Positions 11,600 through 23,747 of a stretch of DNA of 64,000 nucleotides are shown here, in pieces (position 1 is the stretch's first letter; each line of letters opens with the position of its first letter). The stretch lies in NCBI GenBank assembly GCA_023238725.1, contig CM041535.1, positions 25,659,978 to 25,723,977 of the forward strand, given 5' to 3'. This stretch comes from Scortum barcoo (taxonomy: Eukaryota; Chordata; Actinopteri; Centrarchiformes; Terapontidae). The translations under genes were made by a program, and so were the position numbers. The notes beneath the pieces are model-generated. The model ran no database searches. It saw nothing but the letters and a program-made list of their open reading frames with translations, and was not told the DNA's origin.

Positions 11600-14500
11600 C
11601 TGTACAAGAAAAGCACATCATGTTGCCGTTATTATCCTGTATTTAATACGGTTGGATGTATAAATAGGAGTGACAGAAATTATGTACTTACCCTGGACAT
11701 GATATTGGTGATGGCTGACCCAAGGTATGCACAGAAAAAAGCTGCAGAGGAGGAGAAGACATACTATGAGGTACACATGCAAAGTTACACAAGATTACAT
11801 GTCAAGTGATGCATTTTCATATACTGCTTTTATCTCCCAGGTGTCTACTCACCACATGTGATGGCGAGCAGGTGCACCTGCCAGGTGAGAGCGTAAAACA
11901 TTCCTCCAATGGCAATGCAGGCTAACACGCAGTTGTATCCCCAGAGGCCAGAGTAAATTTGTCCAAAAGGAGCTGCCAGAGCCAGGCCTGCAGAACGGGA
12001 AACAGGCAGCAGTCAAGAGACAAGTTCAGTTCAGCTTCAGATTCTCTTTCTCCGAGTGATATTTTTCATCTTGGAGTTGGAACATATTGATTGTGGCTTG
12101 AATTCATTCTGTAAGCATGTAAGGAAGCAAACATAAGTTGTGTGACTTTTATTAGATGTAAGCTATTATACGGCTTCCTCTATTGGCTGTCTGCGAGGTA
12201 TTGTCAGGTCCTCTCACCAGAAACCATGCCCACGGCAGATCCCAGGATGGCGTGAGCACAGGTGATGGGGGAGGAGATGAAGAGTGAGATTATGAAGATT
12301 CCTCCTGTCCAAGGGTTGTCACAGCCGTATACCTGGCCTATTCCCACAGGCACTGACATGAAGAGCTAAACATGTACAGTTGGAAAGGTTAATCATTTTA
12401 GATGCACAACAAAGCATGATTTACACCCTACAGGTGCTCTTTTATTTGTCCTCTTGAAGGAGTGTGTAGAAATCATGACTGAGTGACATCTGTCATTCCC
12501 CTGTTAGCTTTGACGCACCTGTACAAAACCTTACACACAGTGCGTAACTAACCTAAGCAGATGTCCATCACTGTGAGTAAGTGAAAACACCTAAGGTGAG
12601 CGAGCAGGGCCTCTAATCTGATGAAACAATGCAATTACACGAACATGTTGCAGGGAGCACATAAATGCACCTAAACTTGAAGTAAACAGCGTCTGCAGCA
12701 CATCAGCAGAGGGGTTTGTTCACAGAGGAGACACATGTAAACAGAGCAGGGCATGTCACTGACCTGCTGAAAATTGATTTCCGACCAGGTGATGTTGGGC
12801 AGTTCTGAGCGAGGCTGGATGAGAACTTGGGGGAAGTAGTGGTTAAAGTGGCCGGTGGCGACAATGTGGAGACATACCAGGATGTTGAAGGGCAGCGTGA
12901 AAACCGGCAGATCCCAGCGACTGTTAATAGACGCCAGGGCACTGGACACGATGGGACTGAGAGACAAAGATGCAACAGTGTTAGATTTCATTCACATTTA
13001 ACACGGTGATTTGATGCATTTGAGTGTTTCTGCACATTTACTACTCTTATTAATATAAAATAATCTTAGGCATGACTGATACTCACCAGCTTGATTAAAT
13101 AACCACAAAAGAATAAAGCAATAAAACAAAAAAGCATTTAAATACAAATACTGAGATGAAATTGTTCCCATTTGAAGACATATAGATGCTCATGCTACGA
13201 ATACGAACAACTTTATTGATCCCAAAGGAAATTGTTGTGCCAGAGTACAGGAAAAAATATAATAATAAATAATAAAAATTATCTAAACAGTAAAAATAAT
13301 GCTACAGTAAACTGATCCTGATAAACTGATAAAGATCACACTGGTATCACTGAACATTAGTCAAGGTAGTTGCTCACCACATCATGGACATGAAGATATT
13401 TGGAAACAGGAGCCACCAGTACCAGTCTCCTGCTTGGGAGAACACAGCCATCAGCAGACCCACCAGGATGCCGTTGTAACCATAAAGTCCTGCAGCTATT
13501 GCTCCTCTGAAGAAGAAATGACTTGAATGAATAAAGGAAGGTTTTCCTGTTTTACAACTCACATATACATTTCACTTTCTACTGGCAAAAGAATATGTTG
13601 GTGATCTTGAAGATTTAGTCTAAGTGTGAATGAAGGCTCAGAGTCAAGATATTTAGACTGTAAATGATAATTCCTCTGCATACAGTGACATTTAATTTAC
13701 AGTTTAATGTCATTTTATCTGTATTCAAACCTGTTCTGTTGCAGAATGAGGGCAGAAATGGTGGCAAAGAGTGTGCCCACAAAGCCGTTGAGAGCCCACC
13801 AGTAGTTCTGCAGGATGAGGCCGGCAAAAATGATGAGGCCGCTCAGGGGGTTGTTAACAAACATCACCTGAGCGGCTCCACGCAAAACCCAGTCCAGCAA
13901 CTGCAGCAAGAAAAACTGTTCTGGAGGATGGAGAGAAAGAGAGCGTTGACATTTTCCCCAGAGCTGCATAAAAAGGCCTCCTGCTGTGAGTAAAGTGCAA
14001 GTTTTATGCTTCTTACAGTTGTGCAGCCGTGGGCAAAATAAAACATTCCTGATCAGACACTGCACAAAACTCTTTACGTTCTTCAAAGGCTGTCAAAAGA
14101 TGCAGAGTTAAGAGAGTGTCATTGTCCAAGGTCACAGAAGTAATTTCTTATACGGACAGTGACATATCGTTTAAGGGAACATGTTATGCCTCGTTGGTCG
14201 CCTATATAGCCCGGCTTACCTGCAGGGTGCACTGTCATGCATTTGTCAGTGACATATCATTGTTTGTACATGTATATCATACAGTACATGCAGTACCTGC
14301 CTGTTGTTTAAATTCCTTCTTGTGTCTCACTTCAACGAGGAGCGTCATCAAACCCGGTAGAGTGGGTGGAGTAACATTATGTGTACATTATATAGGTAAT
14401 TTGTCAGCGACTTTATACGGCCCAGTCGCACATGTTACATGTACTCAAATGAGTCAAAAAGTTTCTCGCAGAGTTGTAGGGAGGATTCAGTTTATATTGC

Positions 14501-15567
14501 CCAGGGTTACAGTGAGTATCATTAAAGAATTATCAATACCTCGTAATGCCTTGCAAGTATGTAATTTACACTGCACTATTACTGCCTTATTATTACTGCA
14601 TTACTGCATTACTGTGGTGGTTAGGAGAGGATTTTTGTCTATGTCAACAATTATTTCTGACCTACTTTCCATCCATTTTCCAAACACTTTCATGTCTCCA
14701 GAGAAGTAGGACACTCCCTTGAGGAAGCAGGCCTTGGCCTTCTGTGGGGTTGAGATTCTTGGCTGCGTGGGGTCTCCCTCCTGGGAGTTTCCATGCTCAG
14801 GCGGCAGGTCGGGGTGTGCCATGAGGGGCTGGAGCTCCTGCAGCTATCATTACAGTTAGACATGAAGTTGAGAATTTTAATTACAGGGACTGTTTGAGGC
14901 ATGTAAAAAAACATGCAGAATCCAAGCAGCGACTGTGAGCATGAACTTACACTGATGGTGGTGGCAGGAGAGGTGGTGGAAAGTTTGGCAGGAGTGGAGC
15001 AGTTGATATTCTTCTGAATATCCTGAGAGCAGAGAAGAAAAAGTGACACTCAGCAGTCACAGTCACCACAACTTCCCATAAAAAAACAAAACAAAATGCA
15101 TTTGTGCACAATATTTCAAAATTAAAAACATGTTCCTTCCATCCATTCATAATGATGCATTTTCGCATTTACTGCATAATTTTTAGTACTGTCATTCTAA
15201 TAGTCTGTATTAAAAAAAATTATGAAATTAAATATTGAGGAGTCTTCAGGAAAAATGTAATTCATTAAAGTTTTTAAATATTAACCATTATGTACACATT
15301 GTATATTGCACCACTATGGTCAATTATTTGACTTCATTGAAGTTTAATTAACCATTAATCAAAATCAATGCTTTCATACAAAAGAATATACCGGACCTAA
15401 TACCCATAAAGTTCTTTAAATATTAGTGAATTTGATCTAACAGGCACACGTTCAATAAAGTTTAGTCACATTCTGCAGTCCCTCTAAACTTCAGGGACTG
15501 AAACAGTTGCACCTACCTTTGTGCAGTGTGATCCAGGCATATGTCCCAGAATAGGCACAGGCTGCAT
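11189..15567 (-). CDS. slc14a2: Urea transporter, UT family (SLC14), complete gene
   Basis: Ten coding exons on the minus strand: 15517-15567, 14951-15022, 14666-14837, 13731-13920, 13378-13506, 12764-12956, 12218-12365, 11853-11987, 11692-11741 and 11189-11599. All introns have GT-AG borders, all phases agree, and the join gives 516 codons. The UT family forms trimers of channel-like subunits that let urea cross membranes down its gradient. Both halves of the internal repeat are visible: NPLSGLIIFAGL and LPVFTLPF (residues about 221-228) in the first, NPWTGGIF and LPACTWPF (383-390) in the second; LPxxTxPF is the family signature. PNITWSE supplies a likely N-glycosylation site in the central loop. 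The slc14a2 name follows teleost usage and the neighbouring setbp1; SLC14A1-type is the alternative. The first ATG is used; an in-frame ATG follows nine codons later. The 89-residue charged tail is unusual. Confidence 0.95.
13201..13330. repeat. Short interspersed repeat fragment inside a slc14a2 intron
   Basis: The segment ACTTTATTGATCCC followed by AAAGGAAATT (13209-13234) is a common end motif of teleost non-LTR or SINE-like repeats. It is followed by AT-rich AATAATAAATAAT sequence. It lies in the intron between the exons at 13378 and 12956. A longer relative is at 16509-16805. The exact family was not assigned. Confidence 0.5.
15517..15567 (-). CDS. slc14a2: slc14a2 first coding exon
   Basis: On the minus strand this exon encodes MQPVPILGHMPGSHCTK and ends at a strong donor (AAAG then GTAGGT). 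It joins in phase 0 to the exon at 15022. Two in-frame ATGs (15567 and nine codons on) are both possible starts; the first is preferred because it lies soon after the TATA-defined transcription start and no upstream ATG is needed. Confidence 0.75.
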
Positions 15568-15621
15568 TGGATGCCAGCTTCTCAAGCTGCGCAACAGAGA
15601 CTTCAGCTGAGGGCTTTTATA
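15568..15621 (-). promoter_or_regulatory. slc14a2: TATA-box promoter and short 5'UTR of slc14a2
   Basis: The minus strand reads GTGCTATAAAAGCCC, with TATAAAA complementing 15615-15621. Transcription would start about 25-30 bases downstream, near 15590, leaving a 5'UTR of roughly 20-25 bases before the first ATG. Spacing and sequence are canonical, though upstream non-coding exons cannot be excluded. Confidence 0.6.
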
Positions 15622-18480
15622 GCACCGGGCCACAGAGAAAACCACACCTCCTCTTCACCTCTGCTCAATCTTTGCAGGAATCAGTGAAACTCTGCAGTGA
15701 TAATTTTTACCACACCCAGGCCTCTTTTGACATACACTCACATTTTACTCTTTCCCCCTGCATTGCTAAATTCTAGGCTGGTCACAATGGTATCAGGTAA
15801 AATGCTGCACACCCTAAAGCATCAGACCAGTGTCAAGACTCTGACAGGCTGTGCACCCCAATCTGACAAGTCGTGACAACATGGACTAACCTCTGTAGCC
15901 CGCTTCTCATATCTGCTTGGGTCCAGCGGCCAGGGCTTTGTAGGAAAAGCTTAACACACATGAATCTCAAAACCAAAAATCGTCATTTAAGTTGCATTTT
16001 GGGACGTGCAGGTTATAACAGATCACATTATGACATGTCAGATTTGAAGACTTGCAGCTTTTCCGGGACTTCCAACCAGCCAACAGAGGCGACAAAGCCC
16101 CCTTTAAACTCAATATTGATAAATAATTAAATCAATCAAAAAGTGTGTAAAAAAGAGCCTTGTTCATGTAAAACTAGCAATTCACACCACAACACAGACA
16201 ACACAGCACTAGAGTAGCCTCAACACAGCTGATTATTCAACAGAGAAAATACACAGCCAAGGCAAAAACAGGAGCCACCATTACCTTTCCTACTATGACA
16301 AGTCTAAAAAAACCTGTACTTTTTCATTTATTTAGTAAATTCCATTTTCACTTTCACTGTCAAGCATACCATGAAAACACATCTACAAATCTGATTTTTC
16401 TTCAACAAGAATAGACCTGGTTTTCTGATTGTTCATGTTCACACTCATACAAAAACTAAAGACAAAGTCAACACAGTGACGTAACTTGTACCTTTATGGT
16501 CAGAGAGATATAAGATAAGATAAGATAAGATCTTTTATTGATCCCACAGTGGGGAAATTCCACTGTTACAGCAGCTCAAAACAAAGTAAAAGAGACATTA
16601 AATAATAGACAAAAAAACACACAAAGACACAAAAAAACAGTATGTACAATAAATAGTAAATAATAATAATAATGAAAAAGAAAGAAACAGTATTTATATA
16701 CATAGCCTCACCCAGTTAGGTGTGCAGTGGTGAGGTAGTCAAAATAAACAAAGAAAGAAGTCAGAGCTACTGTAACTGGCTGCCACTCACTTGGCGCCAT
16801 CTTGGAGAATAGATAAATAGATATATAGAGATATACAAAACAGTTTTTAAAAATACATTGTTTTCACTGACACTGTTGTGTGGTAATAGTGACAGGTCAT
16901 AAATTTACATCTCTTGTGAGAGTCATTCACCTCAGTGCATGCCTACAAAATCAGTAAGACAGTGAAATGTTCTCAATGTTAAGCATGCATGTAAGCGCCC
17001 GCTCTCAGTTTTAGACCACACTAATGTTGGGAGCAGTCAGAGTTGATCATCAGTGCAGCTGTGTGGCTTTTCATCACTGCTTTAGTGCTCAGAGAGAAGC
17101 AATAAGATGGAAATGAGTCTCATTTATTGTGTTTTTCAGCAGCAACAGCAGTCGAAAGCATGGTTTACTGATACATATGACATGATAGAAATTAATAGTG
17201 ATCAGTCAATACACAATTGCAACACAATTTCTGATTTATTTCTGGACTCATCTCAGATCTTTAAATAATAGATCATTTTCTCTCTTTTGGCTTTGATTAG
17301 TTATTTGAATGACAAGCTAAGAAGAAGCTGATGCATTGCGTTTTACAAGCTTATCATGTGGCTCTTCATGTAAAATGTTGTACTGCATCTCAGTTTCTCT
17401 GGGTGGATGGGAGTTGTGAGTATTGTTTATTCTGGTCCACAAAATTATCATCGCCACGTGATATCCAAGTCACATTATCATAAACAGCAGACGCACACAC
17501 ACACACACTCACAGGAGGATAATGCGAGCGCGGAGGGGTGTGTTTGTTCCTTTGGCGCTTATTTAGTCGTTAAACACAATTACAGTACAGAGCTGATGAG
17601 CAGCATTGATTTCTGCTGCAGACATCTAGTCATCACTGAGGGAGGATGATGAGGAGGTGCCTTTAAAGTGGTATGAGACCCAGAAAGAGATTTAACTATC
17701 ATCATTTTAGACCCATAAAAAGAGGAACAGGTGGAGTGAAATATCTCTGGGCAGATCACACGAGGTCTTTCTAGGATTTTTGGTCGAGAGTTGTTCCTGG
17801 AAAGCGACTGGTTATGATTTATCAGATGATCGTTAGACTTTAATCTGAACAATAACATAAAATAGTGAAGCTGTCCTCTTCGGAAACTGTATATTCAAAT
17901 AATGTGTTTTTTTCAAAGTTACATAACTTGCCACAGGCGATGCTGCTCAGTAAACACTACTGTAAATGATTCCTCTCTGGAAAGATTTTGCACAGACACC
18001 CGCCATGATCTTGACGTTATTGGTCACCCAACAGGACAGAAGTTTTTTACTATTTGTGACGACATATTTTCTCTTAAAAAACAGTCAACAAATATTGTAG
18101 TTTCACACATTCATTTTCAACAGATCTGTCTTTCTTTACAAACATAAAACAGCATTGTGTAATTGTAAAAAATTGAATCAACTATTTCCAAACATGCAAA
18201 ATCCACACCAGGCTTCTATCTTAGCATGCAATCGTAGCTTGGTTTCAATGATCTAGAAGCAGTCAGCTCTTTTCAAGCTTCCAAGTGTAAAAAATATAAA
18301 TATAAAAAGTGTTCAGCAGAGATTCAACCTGTTGGTCCTGTTATCGTCGCTGCTGTGATGCGAGGTCATTGAACGGACCGGACCAACTCCTCACAGAGCA
18401 TTTACACCACTTTGACTCATTTATTGCACCTGTCTTCTAACACCTGGATGGTTACAAAATGTTAGTTGGTCTACAAACAA
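15622..18480. other. Intergenic upstream region of slc14a2
   Basis: No coding exon is recognised. The stretch holds the repeat at 16509-16805 and otherwise unremarkable AT-rich sequence. Regulatory elements of slc14a2 would be expected in its first kilobase, but no specific sites are claimed. Confidence 0.5.
16509..16805. repeat. Interspersed teleost repeat with TTTATTGATCCC end motif
   Basis: Starts with a pentamer array (ATAAG repeated about four times, 16510-16531), then TTTTATTGATCCCACAGTGG and GGAAATTCCACTG, then A-rich sequence to about 16805. This arrangement is a familiar dispersed fish repeat related to non-LTR element ends. It shares its diagnostic core with 13201-13330. Confidence 0.6.
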
Positions 18481-18485
18481 ACCCC

Positions 18486-18715
18486 TCCTCCCGGTGCCTT
18501 CATCACAATCACAGGTGACTTTAACCATGTTTCTCTGTATTCCACACCTCCCACTGCACCACACGTGGAAATAACACATTTAACTCAAAATGAACAACAC
18601 GGCCATAGTGGGTAGTGAGAGAGTGGAGGGGAGGAGGAGTACAGGGACCTGGTGGAGCTTTGTGAGGTGGTGTGGAGAAAACCACCTGCAGCTAAACGTG
18701 TTTGCAAAGTATCTA
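18486..18715 (+). repeat. Degraded LINE fragment (endonuclease and reverse-transcriptase remnants)
   Basis: 18490-18575 translates on the plus strand as AFITITGDFNHVSLYSTPPT, matching the SGDFNHVSL-type motif of apurinic endonuclease domains in teleost LINEs. 18670-18700 translates as WCGENHLQLNV, the W-C-x-E-N-H-L-Q-L-N-V motif found in the reverse-transcriptase part of the same elements. The two are brought almost together, so most of the element between them is deleted. Frames are broken and it cannot be active. Confidence 0.65.
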
Positions 18716-18795
18716 TGTGTGGAGTGAAGGAGATTTAGTCCAGATTTTCAGTGTGACAGTTGTGTAGGTATGCATATCTTGCACAGTCAAGTATC

Positions 18796-18798
<3 letters not shown>

Positions 18799-18844
<46 letters not shown>

Positions 18845-18858
18845 TATATATATAGCTT
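18799..18858. repeat. TA dinucleotide array ending in a perfect palindrome
   Basis: 18799-18840 is an uninterrupted TA array. It runs into AAGCTATATATATAGCTT (18841-18858), an 18-base perfect palindrome. The pair can extrude as cruciforms. Confidence 0.85.
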
Positions 18859-19415
18859 ATATCATATCATGTACCTACCTACTACCTATGAAGTAGTTTG
18901 GCTTAACAATATCGAGGTTTGCATAAAAGTATTGACTTCAAAAAAGCATTGTGATTACAGATAATGCTGTAAATGTAGATTTCAAAAGACAAACAGGTAT
19001 TTTGGGGGAAAATGGAAAATCAGAGGATTGTTCTGGGGAAAAAAAGCCTCTTGAGCATCAGTAGTCTCCAGGAAAGTAGCTTGACAGTGACCTCTGGTGG
19101 AATTATGAGAAATTACACGTGTCTTTATTTCCCTCCTCTCCTTTGTGATCACTGTGGACCTCACACTGGACCGAACCACCAGGACCCTCTGGATCCATTC
19201 GTCTTGAAGCAGTCTCTCCGTAGGCGCTGCGCAGACTCTCCCAAAATAAAGCTAATCAGACCAAGCTGCACGCTGGATCAGACACTTCTGCCCCCACTTC
19301 TTCGGAAACAGATCGGACAAGATTAGAAAAGGCAGCAGTTCAGTGTTTTCATGCAGCCAACCCACCCTCATGCACACACAAAAAGCATGGGGCCAAAAAG
19401 TATGCCCCTATACGT

Positions 19416-19417
<2 letters not shown>

Positions 19418-19458
<41 letters not shown>

Positions 19459-19597
19459 GTGGTGGGGTGGTGGGTGGTGAGGGGGCTCTCCAGTCTCTGC
19501 CAGAGTCTATGGAACCTGATACTTGATGACTCCCCATCACAAGAATGTGAGTTTCCTTCTCTTGGAGCATCTGGCCCGACGCCCGGCCACATCTCCA

Positions 19598-19638
<41 letters not shown>
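19418..19638. repeat. Paired TG microsatellites
   Basis: TG arrays at 19418-19456 and 19601-19638 are separated by about 145 bases of mixed sequence. Confidence 0.95.
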
Positions 19639-19642
<4 letters not shown>

Positions 19643-21359
19643 GTTACTATTTTACTTTATTTGCCCCTTTTTCAGAATGAGCGGCCTCTTTCAGCACAGT
19701 GAGACATTCTTTGCATGATGGTTGTCTGATTTGTTTTCTTGGTCTTCTGCTAACGTGCTGCTACTTTCGTTTGCAACTTTCTGTCGGGAAAAAGCGTTGC
19801 CTCCAAAGCCTGTTTGGGACGGAGCCAAACAAAAATCTGCCTCCATATGTTTGTTTTTATTCATATTTTCAGATCTCAGAGGTGTTTAAGTTTTCCCTCC
19901 TTCCATTCACATCCATGAAAATAAAGTTTCTGCTGACCTCCAGTGGTTTTAACATCTCATTGTGCCTCAGTGTTGAAGAAATGAACTGCAGGGTGTCTCA
20001 GTACACTGTGACATCACCGCCGAGTGCTTACAGGTGACACAGAGCACCCCTCTGACCACGCCTAAAAACTACTGGGTGTGGTCGGGTCAGCCGTGCAGGA
20101 GACTCGACGCCTTCGACCAGAGAGGGCAGTGAAGCACTGCTCGTCATGCTGGTAAGTCTCTCTTTGACGCAGGATAACAGGGGTACTGCTAGCTACTCGA
20201 AAGATAGAGCTTCTATCCATGAGAAAATATATATGTGCAATACACAATTTCATACAGTTTGTTTGCTCTAAATAAAGTTGCTGCATTCTTCCTCTTCTAA
20301 AATCATTGCCATTAAAAACTGTTCAGTTTCAAAATGTAATTTGCTGTAATCTGTGTTATGTACCCATGACAAACTTTTTGCAGCACTCTCTCATGCAATT
20401 CTCTGCATTTTTGCACCTTGTACGGCAAATGGCAAAAATATTTGGGATTTTTCCTCTTCAGGATCTTCAATATAAAACCTTTCCTGCAGAGAATTTCTTA
20501 AAATATGCTAAATGCTGAAGAGTAGAGATGTCCGCTGCACTTTGTTGCACATTATTCTTGTTGTCTTTGTGCCTCAAAATCCTTTTCAATGGAATTTTTT
20601 ATGCTGTAAAACATCTGTGTCATGACGTTTAATATAAAAAACGAGAATCAACACATATGCGCCAGGGAGAGTTATAAAATGTCTGAAGCAAACCCTAATT
20701 ATCTAAACATAAAAACTACTATTAATCCATCTATATAATACCGTATGTCAGATGTCATCCAGATCACACCGCCCGTTAGTGACTCACTCATCATCCACAG
20801 TATAGAGCTGCTTTATGTGTCACTCTTAAATTACAGAGAGAAACAGAAGATTAAACATTTAGCCATCAAACTGTTCAAATGAACAATGGTCTTTCAATAA
20901 ACCCACATATCATCTTTCCAACAGACTGAAGCACTTATCTGGATTCCTGCACGTGCTATTTAAAGTCTAGTTATTATCAGGTAGGCTGAGGTATGATGTA
21001 AAAGCAGAAGGACAGCATTTCTAGAGGATGATACTGATCGAATACGGATTTCAGCTGTTCCCTGTTCTCACCTGTACGAATGTATAGAGCCACACCGGTA
21101 ATTTTAAATAAAGTTTAAATAAAGTTCTAGCACCCATAGAGTTTTTAAGTGATTATGAAATAGTCTCAGTTTAATATTGGTGACCTACAGAAGCAAAGGA
21201 GACCAACTTATTCTTAATACCTGCCACCTGATATCAGGTAAAATGGTGAAATTGTGCCTGGTTGTTTCAGCTACTCACCACTCTCGTCCCCCAAATCAAC
21301 ACAAAACTTCTTTCACTATAGTAGATTAAAAATGAACCCACTGTGTGAACAAACGTGAC

Positions 21360-22000
21360 AAAGTGCCCCATGGGCAGCTGCAAAACTACCATACATGCAG
21401 GTAAAGCAGCTGCAGTGGGGCCCTCAACAAAGTGGGGCCCAAAGGCATGGGCACTCTCCTATCTCAGTATGAACATGTCAAAAAAACTTAAGAAGTGAAG
21501 TCTGCAATTACCACATGATGACAGGCTAAATTTAGTATGCACAATGTATTTATAGCACTCAGTAAGCCAAGCCATCTGCACCAAATCAACGAACACACAG
21601 CACAATACAGTTTATTCACTCATACCTCTATGTTACATTTCTAAGTTAAGTTTAAATAACATTAATGGGGAATCTGATGATGGGGATTTCAGCATTATTG
21701 GCAGTAATATTCACACAGAGGAGTGAGATTGCCAGTAAAGTTTCAAGACAGTAAGTAAGTGAAAGAAGAGCAGTGGAGTACAGACACAAACGCTGGTTTC
21801 GGAATAAAACATTTCAGGAAACAGCCGAGAAAGAAAAAGCAAACCCTCCAAAAAATAGACAATGTTTTTAAAAGGAAAGACAAAAAGGACAGTGTGAGAG
21901 CCGAGCACCTGCTAATTTTTGCACCAGCGCGCCATCCAGCAGCACTGGAGATGGTGAAAATGAGGTGCGACTATAATGTAAGTCTAAATATATTATTTAC
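21360..22000. repeat. Possible DNA-transposon relic
   Basis: GCAGCTGCAGTGGGGCCC and GTGGGGCCCAAAGGCATGGG (21408-21452) resemble GC-rich ends of dispersed hAT-like fish sequences. An open frame further on (21759-22004, plus) is lysine-rich (RKQPRKKKQTLQKIDNVFKR), as in N-terminal parts of some domesticated transposases. Neither is decisive and terminal inverted repeats were not found. Confidence 0.22.
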
Positions 22001-22344
22001 TTGAGTAATAATCCACCTACACAATCATGTTTTGGCCCATCCATAGACATGAATGATGCTGTCAATCATCGAGTCAAGCAAGTTTCAGGAGTGTGTCATT
22101 AGGTTTTTAAATTCAAATCAGTTTATTTATTTGAGTTAAATTATTTTAAATAATTTAATGTGGTTCAGTTCTGTCAAAGTAAGTAATTACATTACGTCAA
22201 AGTAGTTAATTACATTAAATTACTTTAGATTAATTCAGTTAAATAAAGTTCAAAAAGTGGTTAATTTAACTGATCTGAGCAGAGATTCTCTTTGACATAA
22301 TGTGTGAAACAGCATCATACATGTTCTCATAAAACATTGTGTGG

Positions 22345-22450
22345 TTAGATCATAGTTTCTCAAAGTGTGGCCTGTGGGCTCGTGGCGGCCCTCAGAACCA
22401 TTTTGGTGCATTATATTTTAATCATCTGTGGCCCATTTCAATCCTTTCAC
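22345..22450. repeat. Possible dispersed repeat (TTTCTCAAAGTGTGG core)
   Basis: TTTCTCAAAGTGTGGCCTG followed by GTGGCGGCCCTCAG and a second GTGGCCC resembles widespread vertebrate hAT-derived fragments. Assigned on word similarity only. Confidence 0.3.
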
Positions 22451-23215
22451 TGTCAAAAGCCTCACTTTAATACGCTACCTGGCTACTGCATCAAACTGAA
22501 CCCCAGTATAGTGGACCCAAACACCACATACTGTGTGTAATGTAAACATGTAGGGGACCGTGTGCAGTTTGCATTTGATCTTTTCCATGTTCTTCACAGA
22601 TACTGAGCCAAGGCCAATGAATTTTAGGCAGAAAAATATTTTCTAATACAACTTTTCTTTTAGTTAACACTGAAAATTAGTCCTGCAGATCTGGATGCAA
22701 CATATTGGTCCAGGCACCAATTGTTAAAGAAACTGAGCTTTTGTTGGTGTTTTTTTATGCAATGTGTACTTCTGTAAAGATAATAAATGAAGCAGTCATA
22801 TTTTAAGACCTCAAGAGGAGCTAGTGGAGTAAAATTAAGACTTTCACCTGCAACTCTGCACAAAAAAAGGGTGTTTCGAATAGATTTTTTTCCTCCTCAT
22901 TTTGCAAAAGTGATGAACAGGTAGAAAATATTGAGTACTGAGTGTCTCAGAAACTGACTCTGAATAAATGCTGGATTCTGTTTCCCTTCTTTAGGATTCG
23001 ATAAACTGCACTTCCCAGAAACCCAAACACCATACGGCCGTTTATACGTGTGCGTGATTTTGTGATCGCGTGTGTGTGTGTGTGTGTGTGACAGCAAAAG
23101 AGGCGAGAGAGAGCAGGTATGTGTGAAGACAAAGGCTCACTTGTTCACAGCGGTGCTTTATCCTCATTACACTCCTCATTTGTTTACTCTGTTAACTCTC
23201 CCACTTCCTCCATCC

Positions 23216-23218
<3 letters not shown>

Positions 23219-23248
<30 letters not shown>
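23219..23248. repeat. CT microsatellite
   Basis: Uninterrupted CT array of about 15 units. Confidence 0.95.
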
Positions 23249-23251
<3 letters not shown>

Positions 23252-23711
23252 GACACGTTCATTCAGTACACAATCTGTAATCAGTGTTTACACTCTTGCC
23301 GCCCCCCACTCATGACATGAGTTGCAGCTCAAACATGTTACTGTAAATTGGTCCGTACGCTGTGTTGGCAGGACGTGCAGACTTACAAACAGTTCACATC
23401 TGAATCACTAACCGGGGCCGCCAAGCAAGATGAGGAGAAGTCAAGCTCGAGGAAGAGAAAGACTTATTTGAGATGATGAGGAGGAGGAAGAGGAGGAGGG
23501 TGAAGCAGCTTGGATGAAAGGATCGGGAAGGTGGAGGAGGTACGCATGGCGGCGCGGCGATGAGTTGTATCAGTCGGTGCAAGGAAGACGTGTGCGAGGG
23601 CAAAATGAAGGGGTTAACTGCGAAGCAAACTGTCGGTTCACAGGGAGACAGGCCTGCAGAATTAAAATCAGACAGACAGAGAAATTGGGAGCAGAAGAGA
23701 GAGATGAAGAC

Positions 23712-23714
<3 letters not shown>

Positions 23715-23744
<30 letters not shown>
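23715..23744. repeat. GA microsatellite
   Basis: Uninterrupted GA array of about 15 units. Confidence 0.95.

Positions 23745-23747
<3 letters not shown>

Noticed and set aside
14116..14709. A 197-codon plus-strand open frame inside a slc14a2 intron
   Set aside because: It is antisense to slc14a2 and ends over its third exon. The translation has no recognisable motif, and one frame of this length is expected by chance in a window of this size.
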